A stretch of 64,000 bases of DNA, taken from contig SMMW01000622.1 in the NCBI GenBank assembly GCA_004794655.1, positions 5,579,501 through 5,643,500 on the forward strand, read 5' to 3'. Position numbers and translations under genes: made by a program. Position 1 is the first letter of the stretch, and the number at the start of each line of letters is the position of its first letter. Positions 24,981 through 36,453 of this stretch are shown here, piece after piece. The notes beneath the pieces are model-generated. The model had not been told where the DNA came from and made no database searches. It was given only the letters and a program-made list of their open reading frames with translations. This stretch comes from Marisa cornuarietis. Its lineage: Eukaryota > Mollusca > Gastropoda > Architaenioglossa > Ampullariidae.

Positions 24981-27223
24981 GACTGGGCATGCTTTTTCTT
25001 CACGTGCGGTCGGCACAAAACCCTGAAAGCATAAAAGGCCTAACTAAAAAAAAAAAACTCTACATACAAGTTATTCACTGCCACGGTACGTACATGAAGC
25101 CTGCACACTATTTTGTATGAAACGGTAACGCTGCCAGAAGTGCAATTGTTACTTCAAAACTCAAGCCACATAGTCGTCAGCGGGAAGATCAACCTGATCT
25201 GCTGTCGCTTGACGGCTGGTCAACGCAATGACCCTCAGACTGACATGTCAGCCCCAACCTGTTTACATCGTACGGTCGACATAGTTCAGCTGAAAGAACA
25301 AGCATCTTGCATGAACCAGCATTCACTAGATGCGTTCAGAGTTCGTGTCGGGCGCACCTTCTGCACAGATACTTCACGTGCAAGCGCTGCGGAACGTGAT
25401 CCGCGGCACGTGTGGTGCATGAGCAGCTCGTGTAACGCGTCTTCGGTCTCTTGTCTCGTTTTTTTGAATTCAGCAGAGCAGGGGTGAGGTCTAGCGGACG
25501 AAAACTCCCTCTGACTAAATTCACGAGGGGCTGAATAGTGCCAGGTGGGTGTGCTATCTGGTTGACCGGCAAAAGCTGACAGTTTTCACCCAGGAAGCAT
25601 TTTTAAACAAGGTGTCTGTATGTGTTCTTGCACAGAACTGTTCACTAGCACATGAATTAGATACAAACAAATGCAATCTCAGGCCTTACTGAATGTAACG
25701 CTATAATGTAGAAACTAGAAGTGCATGGCAATACACCTTCGACATGCTCCCAAGTCTATATGAACTTGCAAGACGTTACATACACATAAATTTGCATACA
25801 CATACATGCATATTTACAGATACATACAGGCATACTATTCATCAAGAGCATACTTAATTGATACATATTTTCAACTGTCATGAAACAATTTTTTATTCGA
25901 GTAGAAATTTCTATAAGGCACATTTTTGTCGGTGTGCTACGATGTTCTTATGTGACCGCTGCGCCATTCCCAGTATATCCAAAGAGGGTAGCCTGGTTAC
26001 AGTAGTGTTTGCATTCATAGCCAAGAAAAATATTCATTAACCTCTTGACATTCGTTTTCTATGTGACTGGTTTCTACACGATCACTTTCAAAATTTCTTC
26101 GCAATTGACTGGCACATAATAATGCGGCTAAAAGATCAAAGTGCGGTAATCTGTTAAACTGACTGAAAAAATGTATCTAATAGACCATGTGTGGATGAAG
26201 ATCGACTGTAGTATTCTAGTGACATGCCCACTGCTTCACACTTTACAACGGTCGGACAGTAGATTGTATTTGACAGTACTTCTGTAGTAGGACAGACAAA
26301 TCTGACGCTGGTAAAAGCGGTATGCAGTTACAGAAATAGGAGATACTCGCATATCTTGTCACGTAAAATCCTTTCTAAGACATTTTTAAGTTTTGTTGAG
26401 ACTTTAAACAGTTTGACAGCTTCGCATAGGAACAGTATGATTTATTTTGGGGTGTACATGTCATCCACTTTCATTTTTGCTGTCGTTGAGAAGGCCTGCG
26501 TGTTCACAGCTGTCTGGCCAGACGATACAGCCATTTCTGTAGAAGCACAGTCATACATTATTCGGACCAGCACATATGGCAGGCAGCTGTTGATATGCGG
26601 AAACCTGTGCCTAAATTAGTGTCTATCACTGATATTGGTCTCACTGTGGACCACTGCCAGAACGACTTCTGAGCGAAACAGCAAGTATCGTATCCCAGGA
26701 ATAGTCCAGAAAGGGACTACTACTGGTCTGCTGTAGTCGGCGTCAAAATACGTTCCTGCCATCCCAGCATTCCTTATTTGCCACTCCACTCCCTCAAACA
26801 GCCCCTGCCAACGACATCAGCCTGTTTAATATTTTTTCCATGTTGATATAAAATAAAATGAATGGCTTGCATGATACTGCGGACAAAACAAGAACATGTA
26901 AGAAGGTAACGATTTAAGAGCGAGCCATAAATTCAAAGCTTTGAAACGGACACATTGTATTCGTGTAAGCTACAAGTCGGGGATGAAATAGCCCAGTGAT
27001 GATGGGTGCATAGTAGGCCACCATCAGGCTAATCACGTGGCAGCCAGCTAAGCTTCTGTTGTTTTAAAAATCCTATACACGACTCGACCGTTAGACGAAA
27101 CGACTTAGTCGAAATGACCCTAGTTGAATCGACCGGGAACCGTATTAGTGATACAGTTGTACTAGTGAATAGCGATACAGTGAGATATCAAGTAACTGAA
27201 TAGGACAGTGTGATACATCTATT
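24981..27223. other. Intergenic region upstream of the second BTB-BACK gene
   Basis: No recognisable exon. A plus-strand frame at 25113-25487 has no domain signal. The region upstream of 25016 may hold a non-coding 5' exon of the BTB-BACK gene. Confidence 0.4.
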
Positions 27224-28343
27224 GTGGACAAAAAGAACGATAGTAAAAGTGTTCAACAGCTGTACAACAATATAATAAGTAGCCTAAAGACAAGGTCGGC
27301 TTCTAGCCATAGTATTTTTTGTAGTCCATTGTCAGAACTTCCCTTGACTGAACTTCCAACACGTCTGCAAGTAGGACGTTATTTTCTGTTTGAAGGACAG
27401 CAAGTACACCAGCAACAAGGACACTGTTCCCCAAATTTCTCAAACACTGACAGACCTGTGGACTCGTGTTGGAATTCCCTCACAACCACTCAAGAACGTC
27501 AAGATCAAAGTGTCCCGATTAATGGAAGAAGCAGCACAGGCATCAAGGCATAGCAAGGACACTGTAAAGACTGTAAATTTCATGGAAACTCTACATCAAC
27601 TGTTTGACGTTGCTGTCTGTCAATGTGAGGACCTTGGTGCATGCAAATGTGACAGAGATATTAAAGTACCACAGCGAGAGTATCAGTTTTTTATGGACCA
27701 AAGAAACACGCGAAAAAGCAAATTGGTACAATTTATAGAAAGGTGGCAGCAATTACGAAAAGAAAACAAACAAGGGACGATTAGATGAAAGAATGAGAAG
27801 ATAAAGAAAGCAGAAGGAAGATGGCAAATGAGGACATAGTTTCATCTGCGGAAGTATTTGCAGAAGTGCAAGCGGAGTCAGTGTCAGCTTCTGCAGGACT
27901 AGTGTAAAAGAGGCTGATGCTGCTAATGATGATGAATATGACGGTAAAGCAACGACAACGATGATGATGACTGGACAGATGTTTTCCCAAAACAGGACAG
28001 GAATATGGTACCAATACCAACCATCACTTTGGAAGCAGACTGATATGGAATCTCAAAGAGGGCCGCTACGGCTACCAGCACACCAACATTGGTGGACTAT
28101 GGCATTACTAGCTTGGAAGACCTCATCAATATTGTCGATCATCACAAAGTATGGAGGGCTCAACAACAATTGAGAAGTCCTCTAAACAATGAAGAGGAAA
28201 TCATGGCAATATTTTTTGGTGGGCGAAAAGACATGAAACTGGTGAGAGAGAAAAGGAGAGACAAGTGCTATAGTATATACGTGGAAAAGACTACAAGGAC
28301 AAAAGAAGGTAAGCACATGCGCACACACACACACTTACTCTAG
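27224..28343 (+). pseudogene. Frameshifted member of an uncharacterised invertebrate protein family
   Basis: One frame gives LPTRLQVGRYFLFEG (near 27355-27400). A shifted frame continues LTDLWTRVGIPSQPLKNVKI, LHQLFDVAVCQCEDLGACKC and DRDIKVPQREYQFFMDQRNT (27420-27715). A third stretch at 28089-28310 has YGITSLEDL and FFGGRKDMKLVREKRRDKC. I recall this order (LPTxxEVGRYF, CxCxDFxxCxC, KVPxxExxFLxDQRxxRK, FxGRKDxTLV) from unnamed, often multi-copy proteins of arthropods, cnidarians and molluscs; a mobile-element origin is possible. The frame change near 27395 and stops between blocks argue for a decayed copy, although unspotted introns could explain part. The last block ends at a GAAG|GTAAGC donor-like site that begins the inverted repeat at 28280. 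Confidence 0.5.
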
Positions 28344-28401
28344 CATACGCGGGTGCGCACTCATGCGCTTACCTTCTTTTGTCCTTGTAGTCTTTTCCAC
28401 G
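28280..28401. repeat. Perfect 35-bp inverted repeat with 52-bp spacer
   Basis: Bases 28280-28314 are the exact reverse complement of 28367-28401; similarity continues weakly inward through GCGCAC-rich sequence. The left arm overlaps the end of the coding-like block of the pseudogene. Confidence 0.92.
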
Positions 28402-28957
28402 AAGTCAGGTATGTGACAGTCTGCTCAGTCGCAAACATTCCAATCTCACCAAGTTGCAGTGAACAGTGAACCAGCGATCTGTGAGTGGGTCAGGTTCAGT
28501 TCTGCTGTAAAAGAACAGCAACAAATGACGGCGCCACACGTAGGCTTTGGCCGAACATTGTCGATATCGAAAGTGTTGTCGACAAAATTTGACTGACCGA
28601 AGGGCTGGAAGAGATATATATATATATATAATTGTGCCTATAAGTATTCGACGCCGCAATTATTTACAAGCATGTAATATCTGCGGGAGTATAAATATTA
28701 CTGTTATGGAAAGTTCCGTTGTCTATTTATAGTTTAGACTACATTCGAAGTGTGAGGGGAAGTGAGAAAATATAGACCAGAGACACTGCGCACACGACAG
28801 TGCATGAAACGTAAAAAAAAAAAAGAAAAAAAAAAAAAGAAGGAAAACCCGTCTCATGTGGATTACTTCAGCGCCGTTCCTTTCACCTCCACAAAGATTG
28901 CCTTACAAACTAGAGGACTGCTTGAGCACCGACAAGTTACCGTGTCATCTACGTTAG

Positions 28958-28961
<4 letters not shown>

Positions 28962-29012
<51 letters not shown>
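28962..29012. repeat. (TG)n microsatellite
   Basis: About 25 TG units. Confidence 0.95.
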
Positions 29013-29013
<1 letters not shown>

Positions 29014-30069
29014 AACCCTTTACCTGAGAAACGCTTCAGAGACTTCAAAGGCAAATCTTAATTCTGAGTGCGCTTGTACGTAGACAAAAGCAAACCGTCT
29101 CAACTGCCTCCTGAAATTTAGGTTTAGCGCTATATAAAACTAAATGCATCACGCTGTAAATTCCTGTGAAAAAAATTGTCTTGAAAAATGTAAATTCATA
29201 ATGTTTATTTACAGTACTTAAGCAAAGAACAAGTCATTTTGGTGAAGATTAACTTGACTAGCAACGTATGACATTTATAATCGAATCGACTCAGCAATGT
29301 CGCAACCTCTATCCATCTCAAAGATTTGAGCTGTGGCAGTGATGATCAAATTGTTTTGATGACATTCCAAAGTTCGACAACTAAAATAAAACTTAGTCTC
29401 GTTTATTGTTATTTTCACTCGCCATTCGTCAGTTTATTTTTTATGTGACGTCATCAAAACACGCGTGAAGGACAGCTGACAAGAGGGGAGGACAGCTGGG
29501 GGAAGGGGGATGCTGTACCCGAGCTCGCGGCTCTGAAGGGGCCTGGCTTTGGTCACTAGATTTGTTTCCTTCTTCTTTTGTAGATCCTATGGTGCACTTG
29601 TCCTAATGTTTGCAGTCTTTATTACATTACTGAATGAAATGGAGATATTGGCAATCACATTGTAAGCATATTAGTATATGCTGGGAAAATAATTTATGAC
29701 TACAATTACAAGGGAGGTCGTCTGCCCGGAGCCCATGTTGGCTATCGGGGTCCCTGGTGCCTATCGCTCAGTCGCTGTTACTGAAAGGGCACCTCTGTGC
29801 TACCTTTACAATAATCAGGATTACTTTTGTTGGGTTTTCATGCTTAGAAACCGAAGTGACAGGGAAGTGGGGGGTTGGCATAACTTTATTGTAGACCACC
29901 ATTATTACCACTGATACTACTGCAACTATAAATCATAGCTGAAAATAAATGGATATTTCGGTAGTAGAACTGAGCTGTAGTGACTCCATCTGATGGCATT
30001 CATCCTAAAACCACAATGAACTCTTTGTCTTGAGACCATTATTATTTTCCTATATCTGTGTTCATATTT

Positions 30070-30153
30070 TTTCTCTGTAAAGCGCTTTGAGCCAGCCTTT
30101 GAAGGTGGGTTCAAGCGCAATAGATATTCACTTAATTATTATTATTATTATTT
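30070..30153 (+). mobile_element. Non-LTR (L2/SINE-like) 3' tail with (ATT)n
   Basis: TGTAAAGCGCTTTGAGCC, then GGTTCAAGCGCAATAGATAT and an ATT repeat. This arrangement is typical of 3' ends of L2/CR1-class elements and their SINEs. A related copy lies at 31187-31257. Confidence 0.55.
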
Positions 30154-30684
30154 CTGATCATGTGTTGACATGCGAGTTTCACTCTTGCGGTCTGGCTGTA
30201 GATACGCGATGCTCGTATGCACAGCCAATCGTCACCGCACTTCATTCATTCCATGTGCCATTTACTTGATCAGCTCTACTGGCCGTGAGTGAGCTTGTAC
30301 TAGCATGAGGTGATCTGAGGTCACCAACTGTATCTACTGTTGCTGGGAATGTGTGTGTGTGAGAGAGAGAAATTATTTCATGTATGTGTATTTATTACCT
30401 CTATATATTGCTGGTACGAGCACAATCTGAGATTGACCTTGTGGATAAATAAAGCTACTATTGTATTGTTATAGACAGCGAATATCGCTGGCAGTGCATT
30501 GCTTCCCTCCACGTTGCACTTTTCCCCTTCTCCCACTTTCCGTCCACGCGAGCAGTGAATGGCGCGAATGACTTCGGTGGCTGACGTAGCGTCCAATTTC
30601 CAGTATAAATGCCGGAAGAAAGTCGTTGGCACCTTGTTTTCGGGCGCACTGTTCTTTTGCTGCATGTGGCTATGACCGTCATTT

Positions 30685-30702
30685 GCATATCACGTGATAT
30701 GC
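30685..30702. promoter_or_regulatory. 18-bp perfect palindrome with central CACGTG E-box
   Basis: GCATATCACGTGATATGC reads the same on both strands and overlaps an octamer ATTTGCAT at 30681-30688. It lies 140 bases upstream of the proposed PPAN ATG. A bHLH (Myc/Max or USF-type) site is inferred. Confidence 0.5.
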
Positions 30703-30732
30703 GGGCCGCGAGAAAGGGGGGGGGGAGACTGT

Positions 30733-30741
30733 CACTTCCTG
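30733..30741 (+). promoter_or_regulatory. ETS-type motif CACTTCCTG
   Basis: Matches the reverse complement of the ETS/GABP core (CAGGAAGTG), common near promoters of housekeeping genes. It lies between the palindromic E-box and the second CACGTG. Confidence 0.3.
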
Positions 30742-30772
30742 TAAGGGGTATAATTCTAATTTCTCCCGTAAG

Positions 30773-30778
30773 CACGTG
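30773..30778. promoter_or_regulatory. Second CACGTG E-box upstream of PPAN
   Basis: A perfect CACGTG lies 64 bases before the proposed PPAN start codon, downstream of the palindromic one at 30685. Confidence 0.4.
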
Positions 30779-30841
30779 TGCTACTCATAAGTTTGGAAAA
30801 CAAAAAAACTTCCTTAAGGTGTTGCAGACGTAATTTGGAGA

Positions 30842-33800
30842 ATGCCGAAGAAACGGGTTGGTTGTAATTATCCAGATAGTTATTCTTCGTATTACATCTT
30901 GTGACTCTTTCGTGGATCTTGTTCAGTGCAGTGAGCTTGCCTTGTGGCTGAGCTATTGCGCTTTATATATTATAGCTTATTATTCTTATTATAGCTCCTG
31001 ATATAACGATTACAGTAATAACAAATTTTTAATATATAAAACGCATCTAACAATAGAGCAAACATGCATAATATATCAACAAGTTGTTCTTAGCTGTTGG
31101 AGTTTGTATGTACACACTGTCATAAATTATGAGCTGACGAATCTCGAAATTCAGAAATGCTTCACGCTCTTCTACATCACACATTATTTGTAAAGCGCAT
31201 TGAGTCTACTGTACAGTGGAGAAATGTGCAATATAAATCTTTTTCATCATTATTATTAATGTTAGTAGTACAAAGAGTGATGTAGTGGTTATAGCAGTGG
31301 TTTTCAAACTTTTCCAGACGAGTACCACTTTCGAAAATTCGAATTGACCGAGTACCACCTCCCAACCTTACATACAGCCCCCGTAAAACATATATATATA
31401 TACACACATTTTTTTATTTTGGTGCATGGTGCTCGCGTACCACCCGTCATACCTTTGCGTACCAGTAGTGGTACACGTACCACAGTTTGAAAACCTGGGT
31501 TACAATATACTGCAGAAAAAAATGCATTCTCGCCGACTCATTTAATTCTATGCTAACATTTCGTTGAATCCATCAATTGGCAGGGAAGGGCAGTTAAAAA
31601 GGCCCGGGCAGCAAATCGTCAAACAAACTTGCAAGATCCGGACGAACAAGCTCCACATTCATTCGTCTTTCATCGAGGCCTTGTGGGCAAGCATATGAGA
31701 GAGCTGGCAAGGGACATAAGAAAAGTTATGGAACCATTCACAGCCTCCAGATTACAGGTAATGGTTACAATCTGATCAAATATTTTTGAGGGGTAGACCA
31801 CAGCCTTTGACTAAAGTAGTAGTAAATGTTGGTCAGTTCAACCAGACTACCAGCTGATTTACCATTTAAACCAAGTTGATTCATCCACAGCTCAGAGTTG
31901 ATTCGACTACAAATACAGAAGTTACAAAATCAGTGTAGTGGCATTTGCTGTTCGTTGAATGTAAAGTGATCACAATTACGATTTCTTTCAATGCAGATTT
32001 GTACATAGGCCAGTCACAATTGTTATCGAAAGAAAAAAAAAATAGACGCTGTTGAAATGTGGCACGGTCCCCTGTGTATGGGCAAGGAAAATTATTCTTT
32101 GCTTAGTTATACAGTAGTAGAAGAGCAGTAGGCATGGCACAGCTGTACAGCTCATGGCCACAAAGCACCCGTCCTGTTAAGTGTATCTTCGAGTGGTTTG
32201 TGAAAGTACTCAGCATGTCTGTTAGTCAAATTACTCACATATGAAGCTTGCAAAGACTTTCTTTTAAGGATTAGCTTTTTCTTTGTGATGTGCTTAAATA
32301 TGTCTTTGGCTACTTTCTGACCAAATTTGTTGTGTGAGCTTTAAATAAAAATTCTGGTCATTTTGTCAGATAAAGATTGATTCTGAAACTAGACAGGCGA
32401 GGGAATTTTTGTCATATCTGTAAAATGCACCTTAGGATTTCTTGTTATTCTGCTTGTAGATAATTTAGAGGAAGGTTTAAGCTTTGAAATTTTAATTTAA
32501 CTTCTTGGTTGTCAGGTAAAGAAGTCTAACAGGCTAAAAGATCTCACAAGTATTGCTGGGATCTTTCATGTTAGTCGCATGCTGATGATTACTCAAACAG
32601 ATCATGGGCCATATCTGCGTGTCATAGCAGCTCCACAGGGGCCCACTCTTGTATTCAAGGCAAGCTACAGTTTTACTGTTCTTTATTTCTACCCATATCA
32701 GAATTTTTAAATTGTAAGACATAATCCATGATTTTGATCTCGTTATGAGGTGTCCAAAAGTGATTGAATGTCCTTTAAATTAGGTACTGGCATACACGTT
32801 CCTGCTGGTAGAAAAATCACACAAATCGATATTTTGTTTTTATTAGGCTTTAAAACTGTTCAATTTTATAAGTAAACACAGAGATTTTAAATGAATCTTT
32901 GCTGATTTATTTCAATACATATATATTGATTATGATGCCAATGCTTATGAACGAGAACACAAAAACTGACACCAAAGATCAAAACAAATACATGGCATAC
33001 GGAAAACGGGCCACCTGCTGCTGTTAATTTTCATTTATTTTCACAAATTTTATATGATTCTTTCAGTCGCAGAGAGCAAAGCCATATACTGCTCAATTGA
33101 TAAAAATTTTCTTTACTTCTTGTGATTCAAAAGCGATATTTTTGTTTCTAATGGTCCCTAAATTACTTGGACTTGATAGCAATCCATCAACTTTGAAGCG
33201 ATGCTACTTGGTGCTGTCACAGAAAGATTCAACTTAATAAGAAATTATGGCTATTCAAACTTTATTCTTCATTTTTCCACCTTTTAAGTTGCACAAGAGG
33301 TCTTACAAGTTTGTAGAAAAGTAAGGAAATAGAGACTCAATTTGTTTTGTTTTTGTTTTGTTCTCTTATACGTTCCGGTACCTAATTAAATGACAGTTTC
33401 GTGGCTAAATATTTCCTACAAATAAAGTGAGCTTGTTTGAGTTAGACCTTGATCTCTTTACTGCTGTCCACCATTCTTCATCAACACATATGTAATGTCG
33501 ATGGTCATAGAGTTCCACGAATGAAGTATTATTTTGAAAATAATATCAGGCAGTTCCTGAAACATTTTAAAGATTATGAATACAGCATGGTTTTTAGAGA
33601 TTTCACTTTTGACCATCAATAAATGAGATTCTGCTTAAACATAGTTGGCCTTTTTCAATTTTACCTATGGTGGCATACTTAAACTTCACTTCTTAGCCTT
33701 TTTATACTGATAATAAAAGCTAATTTGTATTTTTAGATTAATGAATACTGCCTTGCACGTGATGTCGTGTCCTACCTCAAACGCCCAAATGTGGAGCAGA

Positions 33801-36453
33801 GCGCTTTCCTAACTTCTCCGCTTCTGGTGATGAACAACCTGTCAGGCGAGCACATGGAACTGAAACTTATACAGGCAATGTTCCAGGAAATGTTTCCAAA
33901 AATAAATGTCCATAAGGTGATGATAACCTGTTGCAGAGATTTCAGTCTTTCAGCTGTGATGTTCTATATTATAACAACAAATAGTACTGGTGTTTTCTTT
34001 TGCAAGAACAATTAACAAATATTTTAGACTTTTTTTAGCCGAGTTTTTTTACTTAAAGGCCTGGGGCTTTCTTGTGAGCTTGTTAAATGATCATTTAAAT
34101 AATATAAAGTGATTTTTTTATGTGTGAGGATATGTTTCCTGGATTGTTTACAGGTCGTTATGGACTCCATTAGGAGATGTGTTCTTGTTAACTATAACAA
34201 GGATACAAAACTGCTAGATTTCAGACACTAGTAAGTATTTCTGAAAATTGGATGGCGACTGTTCTTGACTGACATAACAAATGTATACCTCAATAGCATA
34301 GTTGTATTGCAAAGCATTTTATCTATAGCCCTTTTCATGTTTATTAATTTACTTTAATAACAGAGCTATTCCACGAAGTCTCAACGAGCTAAGCTATGCC
34401 AAAGAAAACAAAAAACATGGTGACAGTTTTGAGTGTACCTTCTTCAATATTCCCAGAGCATTCTTATGCTTAAAATACTTCCAACATGGCCTTGTACCTT
34501 GCATGTTTCAGCCTTATCAAGCTGGCACCAGTCGGCGTCAGTCGCAGCATCAAGAAGCTTATCAGGCCAAAGTTGCCCAATATGAGCCGCTTTGAGACCA
34601 TTAGCGAGTACATTGAGAAGTAAGTTTTGCTAATGGTAACTTTTTTCTTTTAACTCTTCGTTCAAATCAAGTATTTGCAATATTAGCATATTCAGTAGGA
34701 GTTTACTGTGTCCCCTGCTTATAAATTCAAAGTGTAGACTTGGCTGTTTTGTTTTCTTCTAGGGGAGGAAATCTGTCTGAGAGTGAAGGTGAGATGGATG
34801 GTCCCCACAATGAGGTAACATTGCCGCAAGAGGTTCGAGGACGAGGAAACATCAAAGCCACACAGAGTGCTGTTAGGTAACATGAGACTTTTGTTTACAC
34901 AGAATATCTAAATTAAATCTGTTATTTTTCTTTTAACCTTTATCAACTGATAGTTCCCTTTGCAAACAAAATTATTATTTAAAGATCATCTGCACAAACT
35001 TAGACCACCTGCCAGATGAACCAGACACCTTTCACTAGCTCCTAAAATTGATGTTGGTCTGTTTACTAGAACACTGTTCATGAACATTGTTGATGATAGG
35101 ACATTCAAAGAGTGTTATTCCTTTCCTGCAGTTAATTGTGTGCAATCACAGTTGGTTGGTTGTAAAATTTGTACACATGGATCGCTGGATAACTTAACTT
35201 TGTTTCTCAGATTGAAGGAAGTGGGCCCTCGGCTGACGCTACAGCTAATAAAAATAGAAGAGGGCATTTGTGACGGTGCTGTACTTTTTCACGAGTTTGT
35301 GAAGAAGTCTGTAGAGGAAACAGAATCTATAAAAGTTATGAGGGAAAAGAAACGGTGAGTGCTGATGGACCAACACAAACGTTGGCCTTAGTAGCTAACT
35401 ACGCACCTTTTTTTAATTTTTTTTTGCTGTAACAATCTTTGGCATAACTGCAGCATCTAGTCTAAATGAGTAATAGCAAACAATATTTAGTTTCCACGCC
35501 CCTATTTTGTCCCACATCTGGGCTAATAACTTGTCCACATTATCAGTTTTCACAAACTTAAATAATGTACTAATTTTATCGTGTATCTTTTTATAAGTGA
35601 AAATAAATTTTAAGCGAATGTAGTTGTAGTACTTTTTTTTTACTAGGTTCAGATTCTTTGACTGAGATGCTGAGTTGCAATTTTTTTATACATGGATTTC
35701 TTTATGTGACCCATAAAAATTTAATTGAGCAAGATGTTGAAGATATGCACATCAGCACTGATATCCTTAAAACGTCCTAATGTCCTACAGCCTTCCTACC
35801 TCATGTCAGAAATTGTGTTCTTTTCTACTTAAAAAAAAAAATCCAGAAAGTTGAAAGAACAACGAAGAAGGGAACAGCTAGAAAATGTGAAGAAAAAGGC
35901 TGCTTTAAGAGAGGAAAATAAAAAAAAAAGCCTTCAGGGCATCAAGAACAGACAGGCTACGAAGAGCCAGCCTCAGAATGATTCAGGTATGCATTAAAGT
36001 ATTTTTGTTGTTTCTTACCCATGCCAACAGCATGTATTGATGGGCATTTGAGATTTTGTGTGTGCACACAGTTTCTGATTGCCTTAAAATATGAAAATTA
36101 AACATGGCACAGATTCAAAAATAAATCTATTTGAAGACAGTGATACTCGGTACTTGTGAGAATGGAGCCATCAGATAGTATTTAATTTAGCCAGTTTATT
36201 GTGCCGTGATAAAAGTTTGTGATTAGCTGAATGGTTAACAATCAAACCAACTTGCTGAAGGATCATATCTTGGAAGAGGATGTGCTTGAATTATATTTTT
36301 ATGACCTTTGATGCATTTAAATATACAGAATCAAAGATGTTTATATTTCAGATACATTTATAAATTTATATTTCATACATTTAATTTTTTTTTCTTTTTT
36401 CCGCAGACCTGTTTCCAAAGGCAAAGAAAAGGAAAGTGTGTGAAGAAGGGTAA
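30842..36453 (+). CDS. PPAN: PPAN / Peter Pan (SSF1) Brix-domain ribosome assembly factor
   Basis: Nucleolar factor for 60S subunit maturation (Ssf1/Ssf2 in yeast). Exons: 30842-30856, 31584-31757, 32516-32659, 33737-33916, 34154-34230, 34512-34619, 34763-34876, 35211-35354, 35847-35986 and 36407-36453; all phases agree and give 380 residues. Conserved blocks include PHSFVFHRGLVGKHMRELA, RKVMEPFTASRLQ, QGPTLVFK, INVHKVVMDSIRRC, DFRHY, LPNMSRFETISEYIEK, RGRGNIKATQSAVRLKEVGP and a C-terminal DLFPKAKKRKV. The Brix part covers about residues 25-265; a Lys/Arg-rich coiled tail follows. Exon 3 ends AAG|GCAAGC, a GC-AG intron. Exon 1 (MPKKR, donor GTTGGT) is the least certain exon, chosen because it joins in phase to GRAVKKAR and matches the basic start of relatives. 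The tail is shorter than in human PPAN. KPNB1 converges from the other side. Confidence 0.93.
31187..31257 (+). mobile_element. Non-LTR-like 3' tail in PPAN intron 1
   Basis: TTGTAAAGCGCATTGAGTC, then GTGCAATATAAAT and an ATT repeat, the same plan as the tail at 30070-30153. Confidence 0.5.
31295..31497. mobile_element. hAT-type MITE, 203 bp
   Basis: Begins CAGTGGTTTTCAAACT and ends AGTTTGAAAACCTG, inverted ends of hAT type. Flanking octamers GGTTATAG (31287-31294) and GGTTACAA (31498-31505) agree at six of eight bases, as expected of an old 8-bp target duplication. It lies in intron 1 of PPAN, about 90 bases before exon 2. Confidence 0.72.

Larger units (their letters stand above)
28402..30680. 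other. Intergenic region upstream of PPAN
   Basis: Holds a (TA)n tract near 28614, the (TG)n tract at 28962-29012, a CRE octamer at 29446-29453 and a non-LTR-type tail at 30070-30153. No exon is recognisable. Confidence 0.45.

Noticed and set aside
25113..25487. 124-codon plus-strand ORF upstream of the second BTB-BACK gene
   Set aside because: Composition and lack of motifs suggest chance; it may overlap the gene's 5' region.
33917..34153. C/D-box snoRNA in PPAN introns, as in mammals
   Set aside because: GTGATGA at the intron start is part of the donor, and no paired D box with flanking complementarity was seen.
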